A stretch of 64,000 nucleotides of DNA, taken from NCBI RefSeq assembly GCF_020085105.1, contig NC_058046.1:17570675-17634674 (forward strand), read 5' to 3'. The notes under the pieces were generated by a model. That model was not told where the DNA came from and did not search any database. It saw nothing but the letters and a program-made list of their open reading frames with translations. Positions 10,729 through 26,900 of this stretch are shown here, piece after piece (positions within the stretch are counted from its first letter, which is position 1; each line of letters opens with the position of its first letter). Origin of the DNA: Siniperca chuatsi. Lineage: Eukaryota > Chordata > Actinopteri > Centrarchiformes > Sinipercidae. The position numbers and the translations under genes were made by a program.

Positions 10729-13700
10729 CTAGGCCTCAAAGCGCTTTGGGCAGACCATGGGGGCAATGAGGGTCCACATGTAGAGGATGAGACAGACCCA
10801 GCAGGAGGCCATCTTGATCCAGAACGCAGACCAGCTCCCCTCCAACAGTTTCTCAATCTTATGGTTATCATAACTGCAAAAGGAAGCACACATTAAGAGA
10901 ACTTAGCACAGACACAGAGAAGGACTGATTTTTAATCTTAACCTCAATTAACAACAGAGCAATCTTAAACCTGCAATAACTTCTTTGACCACATGGGGCA
11001 GCGGAAACAAGCTGAAAACACTAACAGTTATCGAACTTGTTTGCAAAGAGATTTACACAACCAGAAGATATAAAGCAACATTAGCATTCATTGAGAGTTG
11101 TGTCTCTGGCCACTTAATGAATCTAAGTCCAATATTAACACTCCTTTTAGCTCTCTTTTTTTCTCCACCAACTCCTGAAGGAAATATCTGACTCATTAGC
11201 AGCTAAATGCTACACTATGTATAGCTAGATGCTAACTTCAGTCTGTCTACTTTTTGATACTCGGCAGGTAGCAATGGCTTCTTTTTCCTCTGAAAACAGT
11301 TGCCTGCTGCAGCCAAAAACAACGTTATGAGAGTGAACCAAAACAGTAGATCTGCTGGCCATAAAAAATAACCAATAAGCTGAAATACGCTATAAAGCTC
11401 CATAAACCTGAGGGGAATTGCAGTCGGCTGATTCCCTGTGGGGTTCTTCACTATGAGTTACGCCTTTTAAATAGTCATTTGATCCATTGTTAGTATAAAA
11501 ATATTGATTATAGCTGCTTTAACCCAATTAAGGCAATACTAACGACCTGTAACTTTAAACTAATTATCTTAATTAGAATAAGGTCCCTACAGATATTTTT
11601 CATGTCAGACTTTTTACGTTGTCATACCAGGAAAAGCACAGGTGTAACTAATATATAATATAATTAATGGTGGCTCCAGAAAGCCACGACTTGTCTTGAC
11701 TTGTATAAGCTAAAGGCTTATCAAAATGGAAAGCAGTCATTATTAATATTATTATCAGTTACACCTGTGCTTGTCATGCAATGACATGTCAAAATGTGTG
11801 CTGTGAAAAAAGTATATTGGTGAAAGGATAAATAGATTTAATTTACTATTATTTTAGCTATTTCATACATAAATCAAAGTGAAATATTGACTTATCAAGT
11901 ATATTGTATCTGGCATCAAACACCACCTGCATGTTGATACTGTTACTGTGATATTTTTCAGTTGACAGAACAAATCTGGCATTGGCTATGAAATCAGCTT
12001 TATTTATTTATTTCAAGTTGGTAATTATTTAACCTGCACTGAAGAGCGCATTTTTCCTTTGATGAGTAATTCTGATAGATAGTTGAGATTTTCTATGTTC
12101 ATGAGCACTGCAAACTGCATTTTTCTAGTGTCACAGTCATGGAGAGTTGCAAACCATCATTATCAGTGTTATTGGATTGTTTCAACTTGTTTGGTAGCTG
12201 ACTGCATCCTTATTAACCAACCTGCCATCAAAATGTACTTTTAGAAGTTCATTATTGCTATATTTTTCCCAAATACTGATGCAACAAGACACATTACTAG
12301 CAGCACATGACCAATGTGTGAAAAGGTGAGTGAGTGACTTACAAGTCTTCTGGACTGCCTCTAATTTATCTCAGTCTTAGAAGCCAGTTTTAGCGCCAAA
12401 ATGCTTTGTGAATCACTCCTATTGACATGCCCCTTATTTTTTACGAGTTTCACTCTCAACTTGGCCAGTTAAGAGTTACTTTTAGTCCTAGGATATTTTG
12501 TGGGGACAGGACATTTCTATTGCTTACTGTATACAAACTGTTGCCTGGATATGGATGCCTGGTATAAGCATACACATATATGCCCAAGCATTGTACCACA
12601 ATAAAAAAGTGCATCACACTGTGTCACTTACTGGAACCAGTTGGTGATGGTCATCATGACGTAGAGGGATCCCAGGAAGAAGACAAAATGGAAGTAGGCG
12701 TAGCTGTAGATGGTTCCCTCTCTCTCATCATACACCACGTTCTGACCTGAACCAGTATTCTCCTCATCATAGTCATCTGAAAAGCACACATTAAATAATG
12801 CAAAGGAGAGGATGTGGGTGAGACACTTTTAATGTGGAAAAATGCCTGAAACACTGACTTCAGTTGAGGTGACGTGACACTCAAGAGACGTGAGCCAGGA
12901 GAAAAAAGAAAGTCCAATGTCATTCTGGATTGATTCATTTAAATTACATGTAACATCCAAATAGAAGATGTGTACTATTGGTGATATATTTCTGATGCTT
13001 ATATCTTCCAACATATAACAGTGTTGTATTTCCAGCAGGGGGCAGCGTCAGCCTACCCACAATTCCACTTAGCCGCTGGTCTTGCTTCACTGTGTCATAC
13101 TAACCTCCTAGTAACAGTGACATCATCTATGTTTGCTGACCAATACTTTTTCACCATCCTCAATCTGGTTGAGGAATAGCAATGAGCATAGCCCCTCTGT
13201 GTGCAAACACTACTGCTGGAGACATAAGCGTACACAATGAACAGACTGGAGAGGCAGTGGGGAGAGAGGGGGAGGAAGAAAAAAAGATGTGATAGTGAGG
13301 GGGACTTATTTGACTTTCCTCACCTGTGTCATTTCCAAAACAGAAACAGCAGCGAGCTCTCTGCAGGAAAAAGAAAGATATAAAAAGGTTACCACATAAC
13401 TGGAATAGACACACATTATGTCTCTTGGGTCTAATCTGTTTAATTTGATAAGAACATCTAATCGGGAGTGCCTGGTCAGTGGGGTTTTCAGGTCCTGTTA
13501 ATCTGTTTAACCAGTGTGTATATTTCATTAACCCACACACCTAGTGGGTTCTGAATATTTGTGCTTTTACCTCAGTCTCTGGCTCACTGTTCCTACACAC
13601 TCTGAGCGCTGCAGAGCTTCGCCTGGTGGTGGATGTCAAGCTAGAGGGAGGGTGGGGATAGAGAAAGAGATTTAAAGACAGATGGAGGGAGGGAAAGGTT

Positions 13701-14129
13701 GTAATTCCGTCACTATGTATTTTTCCAATAATTTGCAGTTTCAGATTGCTGCAGTCTAATTCCCTGTTCTTCAGGCAACGACCACAAGAGACAGGATGCC
13801 TCCACTTGATGGAAAACACATGTGAACAAACGCAAAAAGCCATAGTTCTCGCCGCCTCTCACACCCTTAGCTTAGCCACAGCCAATCATGCACTGCCTCT
13901 CCCGCGTCACAGCCAATCAAAACTACCCTGTCTCTGTCTCTACAGCCTGCCATAAAATACATTACTTTTATTCCACACTGCCTGTAACAGAACTGCTGTT
14001 AATGGATTTGGATTGTAGCCTTTGCATAATCTCTCAACTCTATAAATTCAATGATATAACAATAAAAACAGATATATTACAGGGAAACTTGGTTTATATA
14101 GACACCGAGATTAGGAAAAGGTGATGCAG

Positions 14130-14184
<55 letters not shown>

Positions 14185-17100
14185 ACCAAGAGTAAAGGAT
14201 GCAGCCAAACAGGATAACGGTTCCCAGAGCAGTGACAATCTTCTTGTCACCCTCGATCCCAGAGTTGAAGGGAAACACACACACGGTTGTGTTCACACCA
14301 TCTCTCTCCACCACTAAACAGAAAGAATGTGCAGACAGAGATGGATGAGGGGAAAGACGAAGTAGAGGGAGTATTGTAAGGAGTAGGGAGATTGCGAGGA
14401 GATGCAGCGAGTGTGTGTATTTTGGCACAGTGTTAGAAGCGGCGAGAGAAGGAGGGGAGGGGAAAATGGAGAGATAGTACAACAAAAGCACCGACAGCCT
14501 CAATAACAGTATGTAGTATACTTGAACGTTACTTAGGCGGCATGTGCTGATTTTAAATATTTATGGTGAGATTATTATCAGCTTATTTTATTTTTAAGTA
14601 TACATAATTTAATGATAAATTAACCATCAAAATATTGGGTTTTTTTGTGGATTCTGAGCAAGAGGAGTTCCCCTTTTCTTAGTGTCTGTTTAGTGCCATG
14701 CCACTGTGTCCAGTCCACAGTGTCCTTCTGGTCATGGTTGGATGTTGCAATACCAATAAAACCTAACCCTAGTTTTCAATCACAATATATATTTATATTG
14801 ATTATTGTCCCATTCCTAAGCCTGACAGTGTGCCACTGCAAGAGTTATAAGAGGAGCAACTGTGTGAATGCCATCCCTGGTGGTGTTTGCTGCAGCATTA
14901 ATAAGCCTAACCAATGACTCAACATAAATAACACCTGCTGATCCAAGCTGATACACAACAATGGCTGTGTAGGGAATGAATTGTGACTTAGATTAATATT
15001 GTAACAGTTAATCAAAAGCACTAACAGCTTGCTTTAAAAAGTAGACTTTTACTGAGTGCTTGTCAGATGGGAAACATGTTTGCCCTGCTGTGAGAAGACA
15101 GGGAGTAGGTACTGTTATCTTCAATCTTGAACTAGGTACAGAGTGAAGACTATGTGTGTGTATGCAGCAAACAGTTAGGGAGAGTTTGGTGTGTGAGAAT
15201 CAAGCTACTCCACAAGGCATGGAAGTTGTTACTCAGTATAAAAGACAAATAGAAATTCCTGTTAGACAGAGACTACCCATATACTGCTCACTTTGCTGTG
15301 GTTATCATTTAAGAGTCCTCTCTCCAAAAATCTCATATCAAAAAACCTAAACTAGATAGAATTTCTCTACAACAGCTGTGACTACTCGATGAAGATGGGT
15401 GTCTGTTCATACTCACTTTCTTTTGGTTTGCTGGAAAAGGCTGAGAAGGTGAGGTACATGACGTACACACTGATGACTCCTGGCTGCAGCAGGCCTGATG
15501 TGGGCTGCACTGCAGGGACAGAAAGGTGAATACAGGATTTAATTGTAACTGGCTATACTGACAGAGATTCCTGAGTTGGTGCAAATGTATTTTAATAAAT
15601 ACTGTAATTATTACAGCCAACAGTCTTACTTATCTGTCAATATATTATGTCTCAAATGTGTTGCTATTTGTGAATTGCTATTTGTGTGTATTTCCTCGAT
15701 GTGGTAAGCCAAGTAGCTTTCTATACACACCACCTAAATGCAAATGCTTGTATTTTCATTTGTATTACTCAGTCAAATGAGATAATGTGCTTGTGAGTAC
15801 AGGTCCTCACATTTCTGTATGCATGGGGAGATGGCCAACAGGGAGACGATGAGGCACAGGCTGCCATTGATGCCCAGGAAGATCTTGTTAAGTAAACAGG
15901 CCTCAGGGTCGGTATAGAACACACCCATGAAGACTACGGCTCCTACCGCAAGACTGAACAGCACCAGAGTCACAAAGGCCAAAGCCGCGTACCACAGACT
16001 ATTAGAATTCACTCCTGAACTCCTGCAGACAGAAAGAGAGAGAGGGAGAGGGAGAAAACAGACAGCAGAAAGGAAAAACACAACATGAACAAGGGTAAAG
16101 CAAATTAAAAAGGGTAAAAAAAAGATCAAGTGAACAGGGGGGGGAAAAGGGCAAAGAAAACAGACACAGGAAAGACTGGCCTAAAGAAAAATTCAAAGAA
16201 AGAGAAAGTTATGTTTGTTATTACTGCACCCTGCGGAGACAAGAAGACGGGTTTATGGCTGCATAAGTGCTTTCACATCAGTTTTACTTGGTCTGAAAAT
16301 TTAAGGTTTTACTAAAAAACTAAATAACGTGAGTACAAGTGCACATACCAATATATATTGAATGGTTTAAGTTTACTGCATTGGTTACCTAAACATTACA
16401 AAAGATTTAAACAATCTGCTGTGGTATGTGTGTTTCTGTTTGGGAAGGAAAGGGGAAACTGAGTGCATACTACAAACCATATGCATCCTGTGAATCTGCA
16501 CAAGGCCGGCCTGCTGCCAAGCCTCCACTCCACCCACAAAAACACAAAGCTCCATGACTCCCTCTTTCCAAACTTTTTTTCAAGCACTGTACTCTTCCTA
16601 TTTACAGGGTGTCCATGCTTACAGAAGTGAGCCAGACTCAGAGTTACTGGGACAAAAAAGAGACAGGAGCAGAGAGAAGACATGTTTGTCTCACCAGTTT
16701 GTGTTCCATCTGTGTGCAAACTCTACCAACAGCATGAGCTGGATCAGCAGGAAAATGAAACCGCAAACGGCTCCTACGTAACGCCACACTGTTGAATTGA
16801 ACAGACAGAGAGAGACAGATGAGAAGACCATACAGCAGGCATCTGTGACTTACTGCAAGATGTTGCACTTTCATGCTGAGACATTATATTCAAACTACAG
16901 AAAAGATGGAAGGCCCATTTTGGAAGATGGGGTGGAGGGCTGCTGTTTTTTTTTTTAGGTGAGCTTGGAAAATTATGCAGCTAATAAAGAAAAATTGCAA
17001 TACTTGTTACTTCCATAGTTTTCACTTGCTGTGTCTCCAACTTTTTGCCAGGTGGATACTGATGATATGTTATCTAGCAAAATATATTACAAATACCAGC

Positions 17101-17852
17101 TCAGATTATAGCACTGCAGCTCTAGTGTTAAGTGTCTTCTCTTTACCTTCCAGAAAGGTTTCCTCTTCTGGGAGGAAGAAGCCTCCAGCGCAGCACGCCA
17201 CCAGCACAATAAACTTCAGCAACCAGAACCTGACATTCAAAGCAGTGATAACATTAAAAGGATGTACATGAAATAAGTTAAACATAAAATGTCAAAAAAC
17301 GAAATAACATACAAAACAATGACTCCTGACAGAACAGCCTCAGCATGACAGTCAGAATTTTGATAGTGTTAAAAAGAGAAATGCAAGAAATACATGTGTC
17401 AATACAGAATATATAGTATAACGAATCCAAAAATATTTTGGCAGGATAAGATCTGGTGTTCAAATAATAGGTGTTTATGTTTATGTCATACTTCTGTTCA
17501 GGAAAACTATTCAGAGATCACTTGTCATGATGGCTAAGGCACATGAAAGATGCTTAATTGCAAGATATGGCTGTTTGCTCACAATATTGTGTGATTTTTA
17601 CTGTTTATATTCAATTTTATTTATATAGCGCCAATTCATAACAGAAGTTATGTCTAAGTTAAGTCTCATTGCACTTTTCCTATAGAGCAGGTCTAGACCG
17701 TACTCTTTATAATTAATAATTAATTACAGAGACCCAACAAATCCCACCATGAGCAAGCATTTGGCGACAGTGGCAAGGAAAAACTTCCTTTAAGAGGGCA
17801 GAAACCTTGGACAGAACCAGACTCAATGGTGGGCGGCCATCCGTCGTTAGGT

Positions 17853-17931
<79 letters not shown>

Positions 17932-20900
17932 GGGTGAGGGGGGTGGGGGGAGAGGGAGGCACAATGCAAATACCACCTAGAATTTTTTTTAAATAGTAGT
18001 AATGTAATTGTAGTATTTAGAGTAATAAATTAATACAGACAAGCACTACAAATGTAGGATTACTGCTAGATATTACAGATGAATGTAAACTGTTTAATGA
18101 CTGACAGGGCAAAAGGTGAACAGAAAGAGGAACAAGGCCTTGTTACCCATTATGTACAGCCGCCCTCCAGCCTGTGCTGTTGTTGACTCGTATGGTGAAG
18201 ACAGCGAAGAATAAGAAGAAGCAGGCCATGCCGAAGCACACCTTGTAGACAGCAGAGTAGCCAACCAGAATTTTGCAGTTCTCCCCTGCATTCATCTTCT
18301 CACACAAGTCACTGTAGAAGGGGATCTGATTGACAAAATCACAAACCGAAGACACTTAGATTAGATCATTATGGTGTTGAAAACCCCCCACCTCTGCTCA
18401 TGTTTGTCTAGTAAATGGCCTCAGAGAAAAGGCCCAATGGCATTTATTCTGAGCGTCACGCCTCTAAAGGAGCAGAAAGAGAGAACAGGCAGCAACAACA
18501 ACCCCTCTTTCTCTTCATGAAGCCCTCTTTCATCCCATGTTCTCTACAGGCTGTTAAAGGGGCCTTACAACTAACTGTCAGTGTACAAAAACAAAAGACA
18601 CAGATGAATAAATTAACCGCCCTTTTGTCAGCAAGTCAGAGGGATTTGGAAGAGTGAAAAGCACAGAGCGCACGAGCAAGAGAGAAAGATTGGGAAATAC
18701 GTTTTAAAATAATTTTCCAAAATGTATTTCAACCTACAGTGAGCTGCATAAAAAAAGAAGAGAGTAAATCCGGAATCAGTAAAGTTGATTAGGACTTTGC
18801 TGTGGCCTTCAAAGGAAATTGGAAGTGCTTCAGTGGCTCAGTGCCAACAGAAGAAGAGACGGTCTTTGAAATGATAACCACTGAATGGAGGCTCAAATAT
18901 CTGTTCCCTTCTCTGATGCCCCACGACTGTAGCGATGTGAATCAAAGTCAAATACAAGAGCTGCTTTTCAAACACAAGTAAATTTTTGAGAGAGTATTTT
19001 GGTCCTTGAAGTTCACATGGGTGAGATGCCAGTGGATTGAGTTGTCAGCACCTCTGTGTTTAGCACGGTCCAGAGCCAGATCACAACATAGAGTAAAAAG
19101 CCCATTTTAGAGCTTTTGTCTCATGTTGAGGGCCATATTAGCATGTCCATGGTGTAGTGATTAAGAGGGAAAGGGGCCGGCTGTTTCAGACAGCTGTAAA
19201 TCTCTTGAGAAAAGACCAGCACTCTCATATGCACAATGGCTGCTCTTAGCTGGGACTTCCCACTGAGCTCAGTGTGTGACTGACAGTGTGGCATGTATAT
19301 ATGTGCGTGTAACTCAGCAGGCTCCGTGTGGTGCCATTAGAGGCCATTTCGTGCCTGGATGGGCCTTTTACGGGGTTCTTCTCTCACAAGGAGACACACT
19401 GTAAGGTGTCGTTTTAATACTGTACAGTAGACAGTGGCGAAGAAAGAGAGAAGAAAAAACAGCAAAAGAAGATTGGGGGGAAAATATTACGGTCTTCAAA
19501 CAGTGCTATCAGTTGAGGAAGCTTGCGGTCATTACCATAGTAACACAGTCAGCTGAGGGTATTCTTCCCAGAAACATCAGTATTCACTGTTTACTCCGTC
19601 TTCTAGTCTAGTGTATGCTGATACGCACTGTAAATCACTTCTCAAGCTCAGATATTCAGCTTTCAATATTAACGTGGACAAAAGGCTGAGAAGGAGATGA
19701 CATCATATCTGACACCTTGTGCCTGACTGTGACCACAGTCTGACTCACCCAGATGACAAGGATAACTATATTGTAGCAGTAACAGCACCCACAGAAGCCG
19801 TCCAGTTGAGTGGGAATTTCTCAGAAACAATCACAGAAAGAGTCAGTCTGATAATAATCCTGCATTATGACGATTCAAAGAGGTAACACAGGGGAAGAAA
19901 ACACACGAAAGCCTTAAAGATAAAAAGAGACCGCAGCAGGCCTCCTGTGTATCTTCTTCAGAGATTAGGTGGGCAGTTAAAAACAAAAAGCTAGCAGCCT
20001 GAACTCCTGCCTCCTCGACTATGGCCTTACTACTATGAAGATCTCCTGGTAAAATAGAAGGATGTCTGTTTGCCTATAGCAATGTTATAAATCTTAATAA
20101 ACTAGTAATACTAGTACATTCTCTGAAATATTATTCTGTTTACAGCAGAGAGCTAAACACAAAAGTTGTCTCACCTGACAAGAGAACACTCAATGTGTGC
20201 AGAGTGTGTAACCTACAAATACTTTCTCTTTCCTTTTCAGTTCTGCTCCATGTCAGTATGTGTTTCTATCACAGCACTCTACTGTCTAATGACATTCAGA
20301 CCTCATTTTATGTACAGTTGCTAAGTGAAGTGAAGAGAAGAGAAGAGAAGTGAAGCCTGGGGAAAAAGTATAGAAGTAGCGGTAGGCCAAACAATGTAAA
20401 CGGTCACAGTATTGAGGCTACTGTTGGCTTGGTTACTAGAACCTCTGAGCCGACCCCCACTCTTCTATTTAGTAAACTAGGCTATTCACAAAACAACGAC
20501 AGAATTAAGACTTTTAGGGAGCAGACCTAAAAAATTATTTAAACTTACAAAGACTAGACAATTCAGTCATAACTTATTTCTGAGAAAAATACACAATTTT
20601 TTTAGTCTTGACAATCAGAAAGCAGCAGATATTTAACAAGTGTTGTGTCTGCCAAGGCAATCCCATTCCTCAAATCCAAATAGAGCACAAATTATAATGC
20701 GTTACTGTACAAAAACAGAAATTAACATCCATCAAGAATCAATGTGCCGTGCTCACATATACATCAGTTTGCAAAAAATGCTTTAAAAACATAGATGAAA
20801 AAGCCAAATTTGGGTGAAATGATGGATGGTGGGGGGCATGTGCTGAATGCCTGCCAAATCCTCAGGGAGCACTGGAAATTAGTGTACTTTGTAAGGGCGA

Positions 20901-23900
20901 GGAGGACTCCAGCTGAGCCGTGGCTCTGCTCTGACACCTGGATGAACTGAATTATAAAGTAATACGCTCTCATTCACAGCACCCCAAAAGATTTATTTTG
21001 TTTGTTTTTGGACAGTTATTTAAAAATATATTTCCTGCTTACACCTGTGACATCGACAAGCCTGATTTCACTTGTGAAAATCAAAAATGTATAAAATAAT
21101 CTTGATAAGAACAACAAGCTGACAACTATAACAATCATAACTATAATCAGCCCAATAACTGTACTGTGTGTCAGCAGCCATGTTGCTACCTACACAACTG
21201 CAACCAGGAAATCACAACCTCTAATCTGAGTTGATCTGAGTAGATCTCATCATAACTTTTCACCAGTCTATCATCAGTGTACGACGGAAGCACTTATCTA
21301 TTAGAGGCTTTTAGGACAGAGTTTCAAAACCACTCCACTCACTCTCCATTTAAATTTAAGCTGTTATGGAGCACAGATGATAGCTTTAATTTTCTCTCTG
21401 TGCTGTTTATTCCTTCCTACCTTCTTACAATTAACTTTCAAACATATAAACCTCAAAACTCTTCAATTACATATTTGTATATACTGTACCTGTAATTTAC
21501 ACAGTTAAAACAAGTCTGTACATGTATGTATTGTGGGAGAGCGATACTTTGCTGTGTGTGATTTATGTACTTACATGGTTTCTGAACTCCTGCTCCACAG
21601 TGGGGGACATCATGATGGCACAGATGATGGTGACCAGCAGGAAGTAGAGGGCATACATGACTCGGGTCCCTGTGGACTGTTTGATCTTGGGGCAGCAGTT
21701 ACAGCAGCACGAGCAGGCTGCTGAGCCACAGCAGCAGGCCAGCTGCACACAGAGAACAATGGAGAAAAGAGGGAGGGATGGGGAAAACATTACCATTTCA
21801 CTTTCAGAATTTTCCACACCATTATAAGCCATCTGATCCAGACATAATGTATTTACGGGGCACTTGGATAAAGGAGGACCAGGATTTAAGTGTGTATTTT
21901 GCAACCATCTCTTTCAGCTACAGAGGCTGCACTTTTATCTTCCTGGAAGGAAAGGGAACGCAGCAAACAAAAATTCCCAAAGATCACAAAAGTGATAAGA
22001 CCAAAATGCATTTTGTCACAGACTGAACAAACATTTTTCTAACAGTAAAATTATAGAGAAAGAAAGCAGTGGACAAAAAATAAAAACAGAAATACAGAGA
22101 CAGAAAAAAGGTCCTTTTGGTCAGAATTCAAGATAAGAGAATAGTAGTTAGACAATTGGTTTGAGCTTGGAAGTCAAGATACTCAAATATTGAAGATTAT
22201 ACACAGGGTTGTGTGATGTTCAACAGTCCTACAGGAGTCAAGTCATATTGTATCTATACAGGCCCAAAATCACAATCTGAACAACAACCCACCTTAAACC
22301 TCTCTTCAGTTGAGGCAAACAAAAAAAAAAAGAGGAAAAAAAATAAAAACAGACAAAATGTTATCTATCCAGATAAGGTACAGTTTTCACAGTCTTGCAA
22401 CAGTTACTACTTACTGCAGGTCTGAGCCAGAAGACAAAATTATGGCAACTTACTGGACTAGGGACAAATAGAAAACACACATCTGTCTCTTTGCTAATTC
22501 GTGGTTTCTATCACGAGGGACAAATCCCTCCCTCTCCTTCACAGTGGCAACTCTTGGTCAATGTAGACAGTGAAGTCTTGTCCGGAAACACACACAAATA
22601 CTCACACAGAGGCTTACTCTGTTTCTTCTGACAGGCCCTCATACCAGAGGACAGTCTCGTAAAGACAACCCGTGTTCTATTTAGGAAAGAGGGGGCTCTA
22701 TAATTATACAGTATAATGTCTTTCTGTAGCTACCCCACCCTGCTAGTGTAAGCCTTCTACCCCTCAGCCTGCAGAACACACACTGCTGTGGTGAGAGGTG
22801 AACTTCTGATGTGGTCTACAGCTGAGGTGTGGTACACTGTAAAGCTATATTGGTGCTCCACTGCTGGAGGGTTTACACACACCATTTTCCTTTGTATGTT
22901 CTCCCCTTATGGGATGCGACACAGACTTTGCTAACGATAAGGGAAAGGTGCTACTGTGGGTTACACGCCAAGGCTAGTCTGACCATAAGTCTTTCTGAGC
23001 CACAAGCAAAATTTGTCTCTAAGTACTGTCATTATAGCATTAGGTGAGAAGTAGGAAATTATGGGCAGATGGGAAATGACTTGCCAGCAACTGCTGACCC
23101 GTCAGCTGGAGGGTATCATGGCTCTGGACAGAAACATCTTATGAAAGTTGTGTACTGTCTAATAACATCTGCGTCTGACTAAAGGCCAAAGTTACCTCAT
23201 CCTTTAATAAAAGGGAGCACCAACTGGTGTATGCCACAAACAAATTGTTTTTTTTTTTTTTAAATGTATCACATCAATATGTCAACAAAATGGTTCTTCT
23301 ACTGTGGGTGTATTTAGTTAATCCAAGTCTCTGCCATACTCATACACTATCCATTTCTTCACTGTATATTTCCTGCATGCACCTTGTAGCTCACATAACA
23401 TTTTTTTTTTTATATTTTGGGGCATTTTTTTGCCTTTATTAAATAGGATACCCCCTGTATGACATGCAATGAAGCCACACTCAAACTGGTGATGTAGCAA
23501 TTAGATTGTCAGAGTCATAAACCCCAAGCCCACCAGGACACCCTGCCTTGTAGCTCAAATGTATCCTGACAATGTGGGATTCCTCTGGTGATTAATACAT
23601 TTTATCTCTCTAGACGTGTTAATGCACCCTAGCAAGATCAGTTTCATTTGCCTTTCAGTCATAACAGTAATCTTAGCCCTTGTCTGCGAGTGTGTGTCTA
23701 AGCTGGGGTATGGCCAGGGTGTACTGATGTAGTAAAGCCAGTGTGCAACATTGTCTGATGTGTTGCGTTCCGCTCCAGATGCCAGAAATGTGTGGTATGC
23801 TGCAGGCTCGTGGATCCACACAGGCACATGATCAGGATCAAGCTACTCCTCTGCCCACATGGCTCTGCCTCTCTGCTCTCTCTGACCAGAGGTTTCCCTG

Positions 23901-26900
23901 CCAATATTTTCTATATGGCCAAACTTAATTGTTTTTTGCCTCAAGATGAAGATTGGTTACTAATAGCCTTCCTTTTTGATACAAGCTGTGTGGCATTTGT
24001 TTGATAGTTCTCTAAACAGATTCCCCATGTGAAACCAAACTCAATTATGTTTCCACACAGTTCTCTAGAAGAGCTGAGAAAAACATTGCTGTCTGTTGCT
24101 CTTCTTACATAAGGTAGATTTAGATTTTTTAGAAATTGTGAAGTGCAAAATCATTAATTAAACCTTTATGAAATAAAGAACAAAACACTAAATACACCTT
24201 TCGGATCAGAAATAAACGGAGTGGGGTGCCAGGGTGGCATAGTAAGTAAGGAATCCATCCTTCATCTGAAACTCTGGGTTCAAGCCCTTGTGATAGTAGG
24301 CCTGTATGTCTGTTTTGCTGTAGTGTCCTTGACAGTGAATCCCTCCCACCTCCATGAGTTTATTCAAGCATGAGTAAATAGGTCAACATACAAGGTTCAC
24401 ATTTAATTCCTTTACCTATATTGTAATGAAGAAATAAGAACAGAAGAAAAACAGGTCAAATCATAAATTTGACCTCCTCGTGCTAGTTGGTTAATGGTTG
24501 CGGGCAACAAACACAAAGACTTCTTTGATGCTTTGTTGCCAGATCAAACAAAGAAGGATACCAGTTTATTCCCAATGAGGAAGGGTGTGTTAATATCCAT
24601 TCATGGATAAATGTGGAAGTGGGCATTAAGTTCATACACGTGCACACAATTTACCAATGCTTGAGATACAACGGAAGAGTGTGAATGAAGTGTTTTGAAA
24701 TTCTGCCTCCAAGGCTGCATGTGCATATTTCTTCTTGTATGTGCATACACAGACTTCTAGTCTTAAATCTAAAGCAAGTTTTATGTATGTGGCCCCTGGT
24801 CTCCATTTGATTATACACAGCTTAACAGGATAAGCCTTTTCCTTTGTCTTTGCTGCACCCACATGTCTTTCTCAATGGGCGATTAATTAACCACAACAGA
24901 CTGAAAGTAAGCAGGGAAAAAAAGGATGATTTAAGTCGTGAGGGTATTTAGATTTCATTAGTTAGGGGGTGTTTCACCAGCGGACTGCACACAGTGAGGG
25001 GGCCAACAGCAAACTGCAGCAGAACTGATGGAGGGAGGGGGAGGCAGGAGATGGGAATGTCTTGGGGAATTCCACCATACGCAGATACAAAAAGAGTATC
25101 CATGGTAACCAACGCTGACCCTACCCACTTAATGGGCCATCCACCCCCTACTCCACTGCCCGTCTGCATGTCGACAGGTGGTCGGCATGTCTGCAGTGTA
25201 CACCCCTACTACAATATCAACAGCAACCCCCCACTAGCTTGTCATATTGCTCTAGCCATCCAAAGATCATCAACCCATGCTACAGCAAACGTGGCACTTT
25301 AGCCACTTGCTAGGTATACCTTGGTCTAGCTTTACCAGACTTAAAAATAAGCCAAGACTCTCACAACCCTCCACTGAAGGCACCAAGCCTCACTACACTG
25401 TGATTGTGGGACTCTCAAGAGACAAAGACTTGTCTCTTTCTCACTCAGCCTGAAGCTCTGTTTCACATCTCATTTCCTCCATCCTCCCCCACCCTGTTAC
25501 TTAGAGGCTTATTGTTGTCATCTCTTGTCTTTTTTCCTCCTCTTCACCCTTTCTTTGTTATCTTCAGCTGCCCTTTACCCTAAATCATTCATTCCTCAAA
25601 GCTCGGCTACCTTCCAGCTGTTCTAGGGGTCAGGAGAAAGACGATACTACTCAAAACACACACACACACACATATATAGGAATCAGCTTTACGTAGAGAG
25701 GATGGACAGGATATGAAACCCAAATGCTGTTCAAAATGAAGCAAGCAACTGCAGAGACAGCTTTAGTCTGTTGACCTGAGTGTTCAACAAGGACTCTGAC
25801 CAACAGCTGGATGCTTAATCAACAAATGTGAGACAGTTCCACATGTAGACAATCCTAACACAACATCTATTATTAGACAAAATCTGTGATTAGACTGTGA
25901 GCTTTTTATCGTATTGATGATAATAACCATGTTTTTCACTTCCTCCAATTTCTACCGCCTTTTTTTCCTCTACCCAGCAGCGATGAAAGGAATAGCAGTA
26001 TAATTGCAGTAAAAAACAGGAAATGGCAAGGGTAGCCTAAACCAAACACACAGAGGTAAACTCTGGAGCACATAGCCACGCAGACACAACTGCTTACACA
26101 ATACAAACAGACAAAAAATAGGTCACTCGCTAGAGCAAAGGAGAATCAGGAGGAGGTAGATGGATCGAAGTCAGTTAAGGGTTTTCTCTTCCAACAAGTC
26201 AACCAGCCAAGCAGATGTGTCAACAATGCTTCCGCAGGTTAGGAAGTGTATGGAATACCTAGAGAAAAAACTATAAAATTTAAAGTACTATTGGTACTAC
26301 ATGTGGCATTTGTGACAGGATTGTTTGGCACCAGGCTACAGAAACAATCAGTTCCTGCTGTGGCTGTTTGAACATAGGGACAAACTTTCATCTGCTGATT
26401 TGAGATCTTTTATCAGTAGTGAAAAAAAGAAAACACCACCAGATGCAGACCCAACAATAAACCATTTTCAGTGGAAAAAAGAAGCACAGACAGACATGAC
26501 TCACAACTGAGATGAGCACTGACAAAAAAACTTGACTAGGAGAATGTGGCAACAATTTCAAAGGCTGCATCTGTGCGAGTACAAACTTCAGGTTGATTCA
26601 AACCATCAGTGTGGTTGTTCATGAATTAATTACTTCTAATACATTCATCTTCATTCCCTGTCCTATTTTACTTTAGTACATTCTGCCTTTCATATTTACA
26701 CTATGCTGTAGCTGGTTGTTTTAAAACTGACAGAACTCTCTGTTAGTTAGAGCTTAATGATGGTGACCAGTGGATAAAGTTGACCGCAATGAATCATGAC
26801 AGACCAATGGCTCAGACGGAACTGTAGACACACCCTCTTATCTTATATTACAACAATGCTTAGTGTTGAACGCAGTGAGGAGAAACCAGCAGTGAACAAT

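Noticed and set aside
17713..17976. Ser-Leu repeat ORFs on the minus strand
   Set aside because: They are the (GA)n microsatellite read as codons.
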